From: Antedon mediterranea
Taxonomy: Eukaryota; Echinodermata; Crinoidea; Comatulida; Antedonidae
Direction: 5' to 3'
NCBI RefSeq assembly: GCF_964355755.1
Contig: NC_092670.1
Coordinates: forward strand, 21,513,201 to 21,577,200
Length of the DNA: 64,000 nucleotides
In this document: positions 26,322 to 39,500 of the stretch, in pieces
Layout of the letters: the number at the start of each line of letters is the position of its first letter
Position numbering within the stretch: the first letter of the stretch is position 1
Position numbers and translations under genes: made by a program
The notes under the pieces: model-generated
What the model saw: only the letters and a program-made list of their open reading frames with translations
The model's database searches: none
Told to the model about the DNA's origin: nothing

Positions 26322-26774
26322 TATGCAAAACAGAAAAAAAAACACTATTTATTTGATTTGTAACGCACATCTAGTTTACTGATAAGTGTAAAAGAAGCAA
26401 AGGCACAGCAACAACAATTATGTTTAACAATAATGTTTAACTATATTATATAGTACTTAAAAATAATTCACTACCAAAAAAAATTGTTTACAATTAGTCA
26501 ATTGACAAAATCTATATTAAAACAAAAGGATTAACATTCATACAATTGGGATAATGTCCATTTAAAGTTACTATGTGATCATGCATAAATTGTTCCAAAT
26601 TACATATCTCAAAATCTGAATATTTTAAAATAACAGGTACCATTAGGCTACACAGCTGTAAATGCTCAGAAACATGAGCATTAACTGTAACACCACTTTC
26701 GACATTGCTTTGAAAAACTCTGGAGTTTTACACACACCAGGGCACACACTTTACAAAATGTCAGTGTTGTGTGT

Positions 26775-26932
26775 AAAGCTCTGTCTACACTATAAAACTA
26801 GTTTGACAAAAACAGTGTGATGTGCCCAAATATGGCAGTGATATTCCCAAATATGGTAGTTATATGACATGTCCATATATGGGCACATCATATTTTTTGT
26901 CACATTATGTTTGATAGTGTAGACAGAGCTTT
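26775..26932. mobile_element. MITE family A, copy 8
   Basis: Starts AAAGCTCTGTCTACACTA and ends TTTGATAGTGTAGACAGAGC. It is close to consensus and 450 bp from copy 7 in the same orientation class. Confidence 0.85.
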
Positions 26933-29900
26933 AAGTGTTGTGAAATGTGTATTAAACTCTGTATAGCTGTGTACTTAGGCACATCATGAATTGGTTGCTA
27001 TAGTGTATGTTAGGATATAGTTTATTCTGTGTGGACCCAACACTGTAATCAAGCGTCCTGCGCTGGCTACAGTGCAATTGCTGTCCCCGTGCTATTGAAC
27101 TGTCATATCACATTTTGGTTAAGAATTGTTCAGACTCACAAGAGTAAAGTTTGCAGCAGTTGTATAATTAAAATGTTATCTCTATTCTGTAATACACGGC
27201 AAAGATTTGTTAACTCAGACCCAATCAAATTGCAAGAAATGTAAAGTGGTCATATTACAATTACAATTACTTTCATAACATCCTAATCCTTATCAATGTA
27301 CAGAATATATATATAAACCTAAACATACTGTACCTCCATATCAAATTAAAAATAGTACGTTATCCAATGCAACAACAATAACTTGGACATTGATTAAAAT
27401 GTTATTTACACATAGTGTACTGTAGCTTTTAATATTCTGAAACTATTTTCACTTCCCAAAAATACCACTACAAGAAGCTCATAGGCAGGATTTCTCTTTT
27501 TGAAGGGATTTCCTGCCTATATGCTTGTTCATCCATATCCCATGACAATACATTTTGCATACATCTTTACAAAATTGAATCTTAAATCTTTAATCATTAT
27601 AGTATTAAAATGCTCCTCAAAATTGTGTGACTTAAACTTCGGTAAAGGTAAATTTGGTCAATAAAACTAATGTTTCTAGGAACAGACTAAAAGCCAAAAC
27701 GCTTACTCTACATAATGAACGCCACTACTACTAAATCTAATCTATACCAACGATTGTTTCTGATTTTACATTTGTATTTTTTGGGGCCACATTTTGAAAC
27801 CAAACTAGACTACTAATATATATATTTGTTATAATTAACTAACCATGTATGCAGTTTTTGCCAAAATACAATTTCTGTACAATAGTATTTACAATATACA
27901 ATGATCACAAAAATGGTTATCTACATTAGCTAAACTAATTTCATTTTAACTGCCAAAAGTGTGTGGGGGGGGGGGGGGGTTTAGGTCCTAACACTACCCC
28001 TGGATAACCGCAACATGATTAAAGTAAACTATCGCCCATTGCCAGTTTTTCATACTTTTTCACAGTATAGATTAAAGATTTCAACCCTATATTGGTGTAA
28101 GAATAGCATTGGCAATTACTTTTTAAATGTTACGTGGTAGTCACAGAATTTTGTACAGGTTTTATCTTTGTCAGACATGAAGAGACGGTGTTACATACTT
28201 ATAGATTATAAATTTAACCAAATGATACCACCACACAAGATATATAAATAGCGTAAGCATAAACATAGTTTTTACAAATCACACAACATTCATAATGCAG
28301 TACCTACAGAACAAAATACACCCTACATCCTAACTACAATTAAATATTTACTGACAAAACTAGCTAAACTACACACCTCAATTTAATAAAAGAAAAAATA
28401 AAACTATTTATAAACCATCCGCTATATTATATATATTTTAAAGTAAAGGTATACACTTTATTCTTATATTCACAATTTGTTTTTTTAGTTTTAGTAATTT
28501 TTTTGTATATATTTTTTTTTTTTATTTTTTTTTTTGTAAAGAAATGATTGTATAATCAATCAGATTGGTAAACTGCATCTAAAAAGATAACTACTATACA
28601 AATGGTATAGTTTAATATATAACATTTTAATTATCAATACATACAGTCATAACAGTAATTTGGTCTTCTAAGCGAAAGTTTAGGGTCCTTATTAAGGCTA
28701 TGAATCTATACATATTTTAATCATATTTAACAAAATTCTAATATTACTAATAGAAAAAAAAAATGCATGTTTAAGTTTGTTTTACTATTAGACTATGACA
28801 ATCTAAATACATACACCTTGCTGCTACGTTATCACCAAAAACATGCAAATCTATTTGAAATATTTATAACAGTGATTAGAGGTCATTAAACCACCTCACC
28901 AATGAATATGCAAAATAGATCATGAATATTCAACAAATTATCTTTTACTACAAATTTACCTCTCTAAAACAATTTCTTGGTCCTCTAAGAGAAACATTTT
29001 TTAAATATTTTTGACGTACATTAGGCAAGTGTTCACTAATTAGAGGGAACCAATGACTAATGATTTTCAACATGAGATATATGCAACATATTAACCAATA
29101 CCATACTAAAAACATTTTTAAATTACTTTTATCACTGCTGTAATAACTAATGTTTTATAAACCAAATATGGTAATCTAAATTCACTTAACTACTTTTTTT
29201 TTTTTTAATCAAATTTTTTTTCAACAAAATAAGTATACAGACACTCTTATTTACAACTATAGGCACACAGCAAACTGTGAAGTCTACATTAATCAAAGCA
29301 ACCAACAATTTACCAATTGAAAAACCCAATCAATAAATTGATAGACCAATCAATATATCAATCACCAATCAATATATCAATCACCAATCAATTATCAATC
29401 ACCTGATTCAAGCAAATTAATCAAAACATTACTAAAATTTATTTAGAGAATCACCATTAGTTTAGAATCAAAATGTACAAAGTTTTCCAACAAAACTACT
29501 AAACTAAACAAACTGGAATAGTTATTAATTGGAGTAAGCAAAGGCCTATAAATTAGGTCCACAGATTAAACTTGAAAAATTGGTCAAACATTTAATTTTC
29601 TAAACATGCTTTTTTTTTAAACATTTTTAAAAACTTTATACTAAAGTAATATATATAAGATTGTTCAAAATCATAAACAAATTATTATTTTTTTTTTTTC
29701 TCTTTTTCATTTTTAAATAGATTTTTCGCCCATTTTTTTTCTGAAACAGAGTAAAGATTTTTTGTTCTGCATTTTACAGGCATATTATAACGATTTCTTA
29801 ATATTCAGAAAATACACAATAGCATCTCCTTAAAACAAGATATAATTTTCTGGAAAAACTTCATAACCGACAAACTTCTTTAAATAAAAAAAATTGTTGT

Positions 29901-30559
29901 GTTGCTACCTTTGAAAAATTGTTAGTTTAGTTTTTCTTTATCATATTTTTTTCTATTTTCTTTTTGTATCCTTCTTTTATGGAACTAGTTCAAATTTAAA
30001 ATCCAGATTTCAAATTACAGAACAATGCAAATGCAGTTACTGCAGTAAAAACATTTTTGTTTAGCCTCTTTATGCGATTACTTAGCAGCATTTCATCATA
30101 CACTGTTTAGTGCAGTGACTGCCTTATAAACTTCTATTTTTTGGAAAAAACCGTAGTAAAATAATGTTGACATGATCCATAAATAAAGGAGGAACAAAAG
30201 TAAAAACATAATATGTATGAATATGAAAATATGTAATAACAATATTACATTCTATAAATAATATAACAAAAGCACACTGATGATAAAAGCACAGAAAACA
30301 AAAATGCTTCAAAAACCCAAGTTGTGAGTTTGTTAAGTGCAACACAACCATCTTTTAAATAACAGAAGTACATGACATCCATCTTTCTTTTTTCTTATAA
30401 ACTAGTTTATCATACAGTACTTAGTAGTGTACATATATATAAATAGAAAAACTGTAAAATGTTATATAGGCTATTTCATTACCAAATCATCCCAAATTTT
30501 TCTCCAAAAAAAAAAGGATTTAATTTTTAAGTTTTTTTTTTATACAAAAATCATTTATT

Positions 30560-33500
30560 TCAATTGAAATAAGAATAAAATCCATCTTTATTATGCCGAT
30601 TTCCAAGGTCTTTGATAACTGACAATGGATCTGGTGACGACGCCTTAACACGGTCATCAACCAACTTAGGCTTCGGTTTAGGTGGTTGTCGAAGGGCGCT
30701 AGCATATGACTTTCCTGGTGCCTTTAACTCTTCTTGGCTAGGGTTACTTTGTAATCTTGGCGCCGAATCTTTAGACCAATTCATTGCCAGTTGATTTTGA
30801 GGAAAATCGATGTTGTAAGAAGCTGTTGGGGATCGACTATTGCTTTCTGAAAAAAAGAGATTATTTTGGTGCGACTGCTGTGCCTTTGCCACATCAACAT
30901 GAGGCGACACACCACCCGATTTACGTTGGAACTGATCGCTTTTCCACGATTCTGTTGAATCACTCCAGGCATCCGATAGCTTTCCTGGTCTGCCATATGG
31001 AGCTCGACCCTGTTGAATTATATCCATGTTGGAGTTTCGTGGAAAATCCAACAATCCATTTAGGCTGGCAGTATTTATCATTTCTTGTGACATATTCATT
31101 GGTAACATGCCAGCGTGTTCAAGTTTCGTTTGTTCCAACTGACTAGAAGCAGTGAACTGGGATGCTTCCATGGCCTTTCTGCATTGAATGTCATCTCCTG
31201 TGAACGTCATTCTTCCAGGGTTTTTTGGCATTTTCATAAGCATCTTGTTCAGTTCCACAAGAGGGAGTACGTCATCACCTTTTACTGGTTGATTAGTGTG
31301 TTTGTTATTGTTCTGTACTGTGATGTTGCTCCCATTTTGATTCTTTGCGACAAATGGACGTTGGTCAGAAACCTGTACCGGTTTTTGCTCGCCAGGGTTC
31401 AGTGCCTTGTAATTCATACCGTTTTGAGCGTTGCCGACTGGTATTGTTCCACTTTGTTGATTTATCACACCTGTGTTATGTAAATTAGCCCCACTTCTAT
31501 TATTATAATGAGGTGCACTTTGTTTGTAATTCTGATAGCCTGCTGAAGGGTTATTCTGAACCACTTGAGCACCTGTATGGGTGGGAGATGGGTGATACTT
31601 TGGCGACGACATTCCAGATGGCATGTTCTGCTGTGGATGACCCGGGGGTTGATGATAACTATGATACTGTTGATGACTTCCGACCTGTGAACCATATTGT
31701 GTAGGGTGACCACCTGGTACATGTTGATTATGTTGTGGAGGATAGCCACTTGGTGAATGACGCTGAGGTTGCACGACACCTGGTGAATGTTGCTGAGGTT
31801 GGTTACGATAATTACCAGGATATTGGGCCGGGTTCCCGCCATGACGTGTCACATTTCCATGATTAGGCTTAGGGGAAAGCTGTGATGGTGGTGTGACCAT
31901 TCCGTGGGAGGGAGAATGCCGCAGAGGATAGTTTACATACGGATGTCCGGTCATCTGATCAATAAGATGGTTTCCGATAGGAACATATGGAGGCATACGC
32001 ATCATGGGATACACCGGAAGATAAACATATTTTCCACCTGTGTTGGGATCGATAGTCAATGGATGATGGCGATACATATTCGCATGATGGTGATAAGGTG
32101 TATTAACAGTCTGTGCACGTAAAGGTGCTCCTATCAAGGGGCTACTAGCCGGCGACGGAGTCAGTGGGGGTGGAGTTGGGGTACCTGCTGGTGATAATAC
32201 AGCTTTTGTTAACCCTGCTTGGTAGACTGGAACACCCGTCATTTGTGCTCTGAGAGCCCTCGGGATGAACTCTTTTGCAAGAGGGTTTAAAGTGTACGTC
32301 TTTTTCAGCTCAACACCAGACAGCTGTGCCTGAATGCTTTTGTAAGTTATTCCGTGCAGGCTCTTATTTTCATCACAAATTTTGATAAAATTCTCCCATA
32401 GAATTCTGTAAAAACAAACAATTTTTATTAAGACAATACTGAGAAAAATTCATAAATACAGTAGGAGCCCTTCAGGGACATCCTTAAGAGGACAATTTCT
32501 GTGAAATTAACAAATTGCAATATATGTTTAACACTACAGCCAATCCTTATTAAAATGGACCTGAAATGGATTTTCGATTTTTTTCATTTTAGAATGATGT
32601 TTTTGGGGCTATTAGGTGTTGCTAGAATGTATATTGTTACAAAATATAAATTGGCCCTTTTGGGGAAAGCCCCATTTGAAAATCAAAAAAATTCGCGGGT
32701 GACGTCACTTTGCGAATATATTCCTATCCCTCCAATGGACAATTTGCAGTTTCTTGGCTATAACTCTTGAAATCTATGGAGTATTTTCTAAAAAATGCTT
32801 GTGCATTTGCAGAAACGTATTTAGAATTTTTTTAGATAAAATTATTACCGTATAAACAGTTATTCATCAAGTAAATGACGATTTAAAATCTTAAAATCAA
32901 CGTTTTTTTTCTGGCAATACCGAAGTTGGCCTGGCAACGTTGTCCGGGATACAGCTCCGTGCGCAATGATGCGTATCCATATTTTCCGTTCGTGTATTTT
33001 GTATATCGTTCGTAATTTATACTGCTAAAATGTGTTAGTTTCTCTAGTTTTTAGTTTAGCAGAATTAAATTAGTAATATGAGATGATAATTTATTTGTCA
33101 CGAATCAGGCAGTTCGAAAACGAATTTTATTCATATTTTACTTTGGCTTGACAATGAGCGCAGCAAGTTGTTGATATCGCTTTGGTCCTTGGATGCACAT
33201 GAAACGGAGCCTTGCCGCATGATGTGAGTGGTGGATCGACTCCGCGCGCTGGATTGGGGGCCTAGCCTAGTAAAGGTTTAGGAGGTAGGCCTTCTAAATT
33301 CGGGTTTTAGAACAAACGAAGTACATTTTAGGGACCTATATTTCAACATTAGATATTGAATAAATTAGTATTAGTGTCAACGCTTCAGGTATCTTTCCAG
33401 GCCGTCGATCAATCACTGACTATCGGGCGGCATACACGCTCTCTCGTGTGTATATGTGACGTCGTGAATATAGAGGCTTCCGACGGCCGTTGAAATAGAA

Positions 33501-36500
33501 TATTGCAATGGCGTGAGTAATTTTCGCTAATTTACCATGGTATCTTAAAATTTCGTTTTTACTCAAAATACTATACATTTTGTTTTTATTTGTATGGCTT
33601 TGTGTTAATTTGATACATTTAAATAACATGTGTGAATTTCTTGAAAATCGAAAGTCCATTTCAGGTCCATTTTAAGAGGACACTTTGTTGGGTCCCAATG
33701 GTGTTCCCTTAATAGAGATACTACTGTGTACTACAAACCTGCATTTTCCAATTGAGCAAAGAGACACTGGATCTCCAACGACAGCCACAAGACTCTGCGC
33801 TCTTGTTATTGCAGTGTTCAATAACTTATCGTTCGATAGGAACCCGTAGTCTACATCAGACGCACTTTTCAACTTTCCCTTTGGAGTCAGGTTGCTGGAC
33901 AATTCAGCTTTACATGTATGACGAGTGCGAACTGTGCTAATGAACAATGCACGGAACTGTTTACCTGAAAATTTTTAAGAAGATTTATTTTGAAAGTCAG
34001 ATCAGGCAACATCTGACAATTTTCAACGATCATACAAGCTTTGTGAGAATAACAAAAAAAACTGAACAAATTAGTAACTTTAGTGAAATGATCATTTACC
34101 TTGTACATTCATGACACGCTCCACAGTAACATTGCCAAGACGTTGTTTACGTAGTTCAGATCTGATCTTATAAACCTGGTCAGTATAAGGGGTCACCACA
34201 CCTATACTGGTGTCAGTAAGACTACCCCACTCCTTTGGCCATGACCTTTGAACTTCCTTTACACGTTCAACAATTTCATAAACCTAAATAATTTCCAAAC
34301 AAAACATTTTTATAATTTAAATTTATTCTTCTTTGAGGCATGTAACAATTACAACAATGCAACATTAGTATCATGGCATATACATGTTTTACATGACGAT
34401 TTCATTACACCATAACAAACTTGTATGCGAAAGTGTAAAGTTATCCCAGAAGAAGTTGTATGTGTGAATCGGGTATAAGCTCCATTATTACATACCTCAG
34501 CAATATTGTAGAATGTGGTGCTATTCTTATCCTGAATGTCCTCACCACGAGCTGTAAAAAATGTCAGCGGAAAATATTTCTCACTTGCCGGCTGTTGACC
34601 GCTAGATAGGAGCTTACCCTCATAGAAAAGCTTCGACGCATATGAGACAATTGCTTCGTGTGATCTGTAATTCTCACAAAGGAGAATCTTGCATTGATGC
34701 TCTACTGGGTACATGTCGTGGAGACGCTCAAGAAGGGAGATGTGCAAGTTACGATCACGTGCGAATTCAGAGTGCACATGCGGGCTGATCTGCATGTGGT
34801 CACCAGCAAGGACGATTCGTGTGTTCTTCGTTGCGAGAGCAAGAGGCATGATGGTTTCACACTCCATAGCTTGAGCTGCTTCATCAAGAAGTATATGCGT
34901 GAAGACACCTACAGATAATAAAAGACAAAAATATGATTATTAGAGATTAGATTAGAGATTATTGGTCAGATGTTTGCCCTACCTTACATTGTAAACCATG
35001 TAATTCTTGGGTGTGATTCGAAGCCTAGCATTCATATCTCTAGACCACCAAGCTTCCGCTGATGGCTACGCTGAACATTCAAGGCCAAGTAAGCAGCGAG
35101 TACTGCACCAACAGGAAGACAATTGTATTTAACTACAGTGGAGTGTAGTGTAGGTAAACAGGACAAACATCTGATCAATTTACTTAACTCCCTGACAAAA
35201 CTACTCCACAGTAGTTAAATCATAAGACATTTTAAAATATTATCACAAAATACTTGTACCTTGCTCAAGATCTAAATGACTGAGGTCACGAGATGTGCTA
35301 AGGGTCGCCACAACCACACGGTGCTTCATGATCATATCCTTGGTGGGCTGAACAAATTGCATTTCATTCTCCGACATGACGCAATATAATCTCACGGTGG
35401 GATGAACTGTAGCCACCCAACGTCCATGGAAATAGACACGTAGAGGGCGAGCAGAATCATTTCCTGCTTGTACAAAAGGGTGCAAGTACTCTCTAATGTA
35501 CAAATCAGCAGCACTGTAGGGGTAAGGGGAAATCAAATTGAAATGAATACAATTTTTAACAGGGAAGAGAACAGTAGATTTAGGAGGGTATCAAGCACAA
35601 AAAAAAAATCATCCTTACTAATCTAAAATACTATACATAATAATAAATACACTATGTAATTTAATATGTATGCCTGACTGGCTCATTAAAAAATTGCATC
35701 CATTCACTTTGGTTTTATACATTTTTAAATTCCATTTTGTTGGTATTCATTTGTTGTATTTTAAATGTATTGTTGAAGGGATACTAAATGAATAAATACA
35801 TAAAATAAATAGGATAATTACCTGTTTGAATGGGTACAAATCAGTACCCTTGTGTTAGGCTGCTGCAGAATAAGCTTAGTTGCCTGAGCTAACGTGTACG
35901 TCTTTCCTGTACCAAAAGGGCCAATCAGAAAGATAGGTGGAAAACGTGAGGTCAGAGGTGAAGTTATTGCAATGATTGCCTCTTTTTGTCTTGCATTTAA
36001 CCGTTGGTCGCTACTTTCACTCCATTGCCTATGAAAGATTAAATAAAGACATTTTGAATTTGACCGCATATAAAATTTGGTGTCTATGAAAAAAACGGTA
36101 TGGTACAATGTTAAACACATACCTATGAGGTGTCCAATTGATATCAAGAGCTTTGCTGACCTCAGGAAAGATAATACCTACATCTGGGAGTTTGTCCACT
36201 GCATAATGCATCTCACAAATTGGCAGCCTGAAGGTAAAATAAATATAGTGTACAACTATTCAAAATAAAGATACATTGTAAAAGCTGAGTAGAAATGAAA
36301 CAGGAACAACCACAAGACAAGCACAAAATATTAATGCATTAATAATATGAAATATAAATGTTTGTAATATGTAATATAGCATACTGCATTATTTTTGTTA
36401 TACAATATCTGTTGAAGTTTAAATAAATAAGCAAACTGTGTATACAAACCGTGTTTGTGGAGGAATTGTACGGAAAACATTTTGTAATTGGTTAACTTAA

Positions 36501-39500
36501 AATCTAGAGGGTAACAGATATACTTACCTATTTAATTGGAACTGGACGTAGACTTCCAGCTCTGTATCTGCCTTCAACTCAAGCTCATTGACACACCTCT
36601 TTGACAATTTCAAGTACACAAATCCTTTGCCCTTTTCCTCAATAACTGAAGTGTAGACTTTCTCTGGTTCTTTGCCGTTCACACTAGCTCCTAACAAGAT
36701 TAAGTTACAGCTACTCAGGATGAGTCGTCCCGCACTTTTATCCTCAGACAGTTCGTTGTTTAACTTAAGCAATGCGAACAGTTCACCGCCTTGAGCATAC
36801 CTAGCCCCAACGTTCCGATGCGGAACAAGTAAAAAACTAGTAATCAACTGGATTCTAGTTTTAACATTAAACCTGTAAAACAAAGTTCCTCTTTAAAATC
36901 TAGACTTATCTTACAATTCCATATTAATACCAGACATGACTGTTAAGTCTGTTCTTATGTGATAAACTCAAGCATCATGGCAACATGTTCATATGTGAGT
37001 CTTTTCGGAAATCTGAAAGGGTATCTTTCTTTCATGCACACATGATAACTAGTAACATAGATGTTTACACTCCTACTAGCATCATTGTAAATAAATCCAT
37101 GAGATGTGGCCACAATAAAGCATAAGTGAATGCATCAGGCCAATCACAATTGTTTATTAAAGTATAACATTCAATGACTACCGACCCAATAGATTCTTTA
37201 TTATTTTGCCAGTCATTTCATGTTAATTTCATGTCTACTATAAAGCAGGGCTTATGGGAAGCTAGCCTTTACTAGACTGGACAAGTGAAATATCGAAGCC
37301 CTGACCTTACACACTTTAAGGGCCTAGAGGGAACTTAGAAACATCTTACCTACTAATACTTTGATATTGCGCTATCTCTTCTATATGTAATAAATCATGC
37401 ATCTTCTCCCTATAAATATTCTTTGTTAGTTTCTTTTTAAGAACCGATCCTTTAAAAAGTTGTTCCGTTGTGCGAGGTGGGTGGTAATAACTAATTAATC
37501 CACTATCTTTCTCACTGAACAAGTGCGGGGTTGGTTCAAATGCAATGATCGTTTTATTCGTGCTGTCCCAACGCTCCGAGATATTTACAACCGTGTTACG
37601 TACTTCATCAAGTTGTTGTTGGTCAGACACAGAAACGGCATCGACGAACAGATGTTGGATTAAAACGGGCATTTCACCAAAATCAAACACAATAGACTGC
37701 CGAAAGGTTCCGTAAATTTCAGACGTGAACTGTACTTTGATGCGATACATTCGTTCTTTTGATTTACCCGCATTCTCACTGTGTGTGTTAGCCCAATCCT
37801 GACACGATCCAGGTACATCTTGATCAACCTGTTTATTCGTATCTCCGATGCTAAGACTGCGAATACTGAAATGTGTTCGATGTATGTCGTACAGAAGAGA
37901 CACATGATGTAATTCCATAGATGGCTAATGAAAAGATAATAATACAGAATAAGACATTATAACAATTTCGGTTTGCAACGATCTTATGCAAGTTAAGCAT
38001 TACGTTATTTATCCAAGTTCTCACTCTGCTCTGTATAAGCAATTTCTATTTTTTCTGTACACCTAAAAAAAGGTTAAATGTGCATATCTGTGATCAACTA
38101 AATTGGAAGTAATTGAAAAAAACATAGTTATGCAAGTAGTACCTACATATGATGTCATGAGGTCATTGCAAAATCAAAACCTCCTTTACATTCAACAGAT
38201 TGTGACAAATATGCAAGTTACGTATTTACTACCTATGCACATTAAAAACAGTGTAGGCTTAGCATTTCTAGGAAAATCCTACCTTGCAATGAATAGTAAA
38301 AGTCCATGACTTAGCTGAACTTTTGCTTGACACTGTAACATTGAGGCTAGAGTTTACATCCAGTTTAACACCATCTATTTTGTCAGTTATCTGTAAATAA
38401 AGAAATTCTAAATAAATATTTCAACTCAAAATAAATAAACAAACATACTAATATGGGATAAAATGAAAACTGTTAGTAATCTAGAAAGAAATACTTTATG
38501 TTCACATACCACGTCTGTTGGTGTTGCTGCATTGACTAACTTCTCTAGCAATGTTTCAACATAACTGCTTCCATGCAGTTGCTTCTCACGTGCCTGCTGA
38601 AGTTTCATCTGTCTGTAACGGTAGCGCTCAATCCACTCGGCTAGCTCATCTTCTGAATGTGCACATGTACACTGTGCACCAAAACGACAGCGGACAAAAC
38701 TACACACAAGAAAACAAATAATAGGTGTTTGTATAGATACCTTTACTTAAAAAGCTTTTGTAATGTTTTAACATATTGAGCTAGAAGTCAGTACATGTGG
38801 TCTCTTGACTGGGTGGACACTTGTTATATGTTGTGTTATTTGTTTGTACCTTTATACATGTTTATAAATGAATATTGGCAGTAACAAGTGATAGATTATT
38901 AATACTGTAGTATAAAATTTCCATTTTTGATTTCATGGTTTGAACAGTGCAAGCCATTTAAACTATATATACTCACTTAGAACATAAAATATAGTCATCG
39001 CTAGTGATGCCTCTAGGTGGCGGTCTATACTTCCAATCGTGACCTTCGTCTGACATAATGATGGCTTGATGGCTTTCGCTAAGACAATGAATATGTAGAT
39101 CGACTTGCGTTGAAAACTGTAAGTTGCAGTAGGTGCAAGGGAAGTTAGTGGAACCAACAGCAGACATGATCTTGCCATCATTACTACGTCTGCGATCTAG
39201 GCCAGTTGTTGGACTGCTAGTACTGCCACCGCTTGATTGACGGGTTAGGATAGTCGGGCTTGTGGGTGATTTGGTAACAGGCGAGATACTGGAGCTAGAA
39301 TTTTTAAGAAGCGAAAAAAATTATCATAGATGTTTAGCCATTATATTTTGAATTAAGAAGTTTCCTTGTAGTAAGGCAACCTCTTAAAATCAACTAAATA
39401 GTAGCCCAGCCGTTTTATCTCCTTGACCTTCTTCCCTCCTACGCCCCTCTTGCTTGTCTTCGTTCGACTGATCAAAACCTACTACTTGTTCCTAGAATTA

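Larger units (their letters stand above)
25358..30559. other. 5.2-kb gap: ETFA promoter side and probable HELZ 3' untranslated region
   Basis: No coding exon is supported here. The right part directly follows the HELZ stop on the minus strand and is AT-rich, with many poly-T/poly-A runs and ATTTA words, as expected of a long 3' untranslated region; its end is not clear. The left few hundred bases, with the AGGCCT-rich stretch just inside ETFA, are the ETFA promoter side. Two MITE copies (26163-26321, 26775-26932), a 17-base G run at about 27964-27980 and a short CAATCAATATATCAAT-type repeat at 29340-29400 are the only other structures noted. Short open frames at 26101, 27029 and 30124 look like chance. 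Confidence 0.5.
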
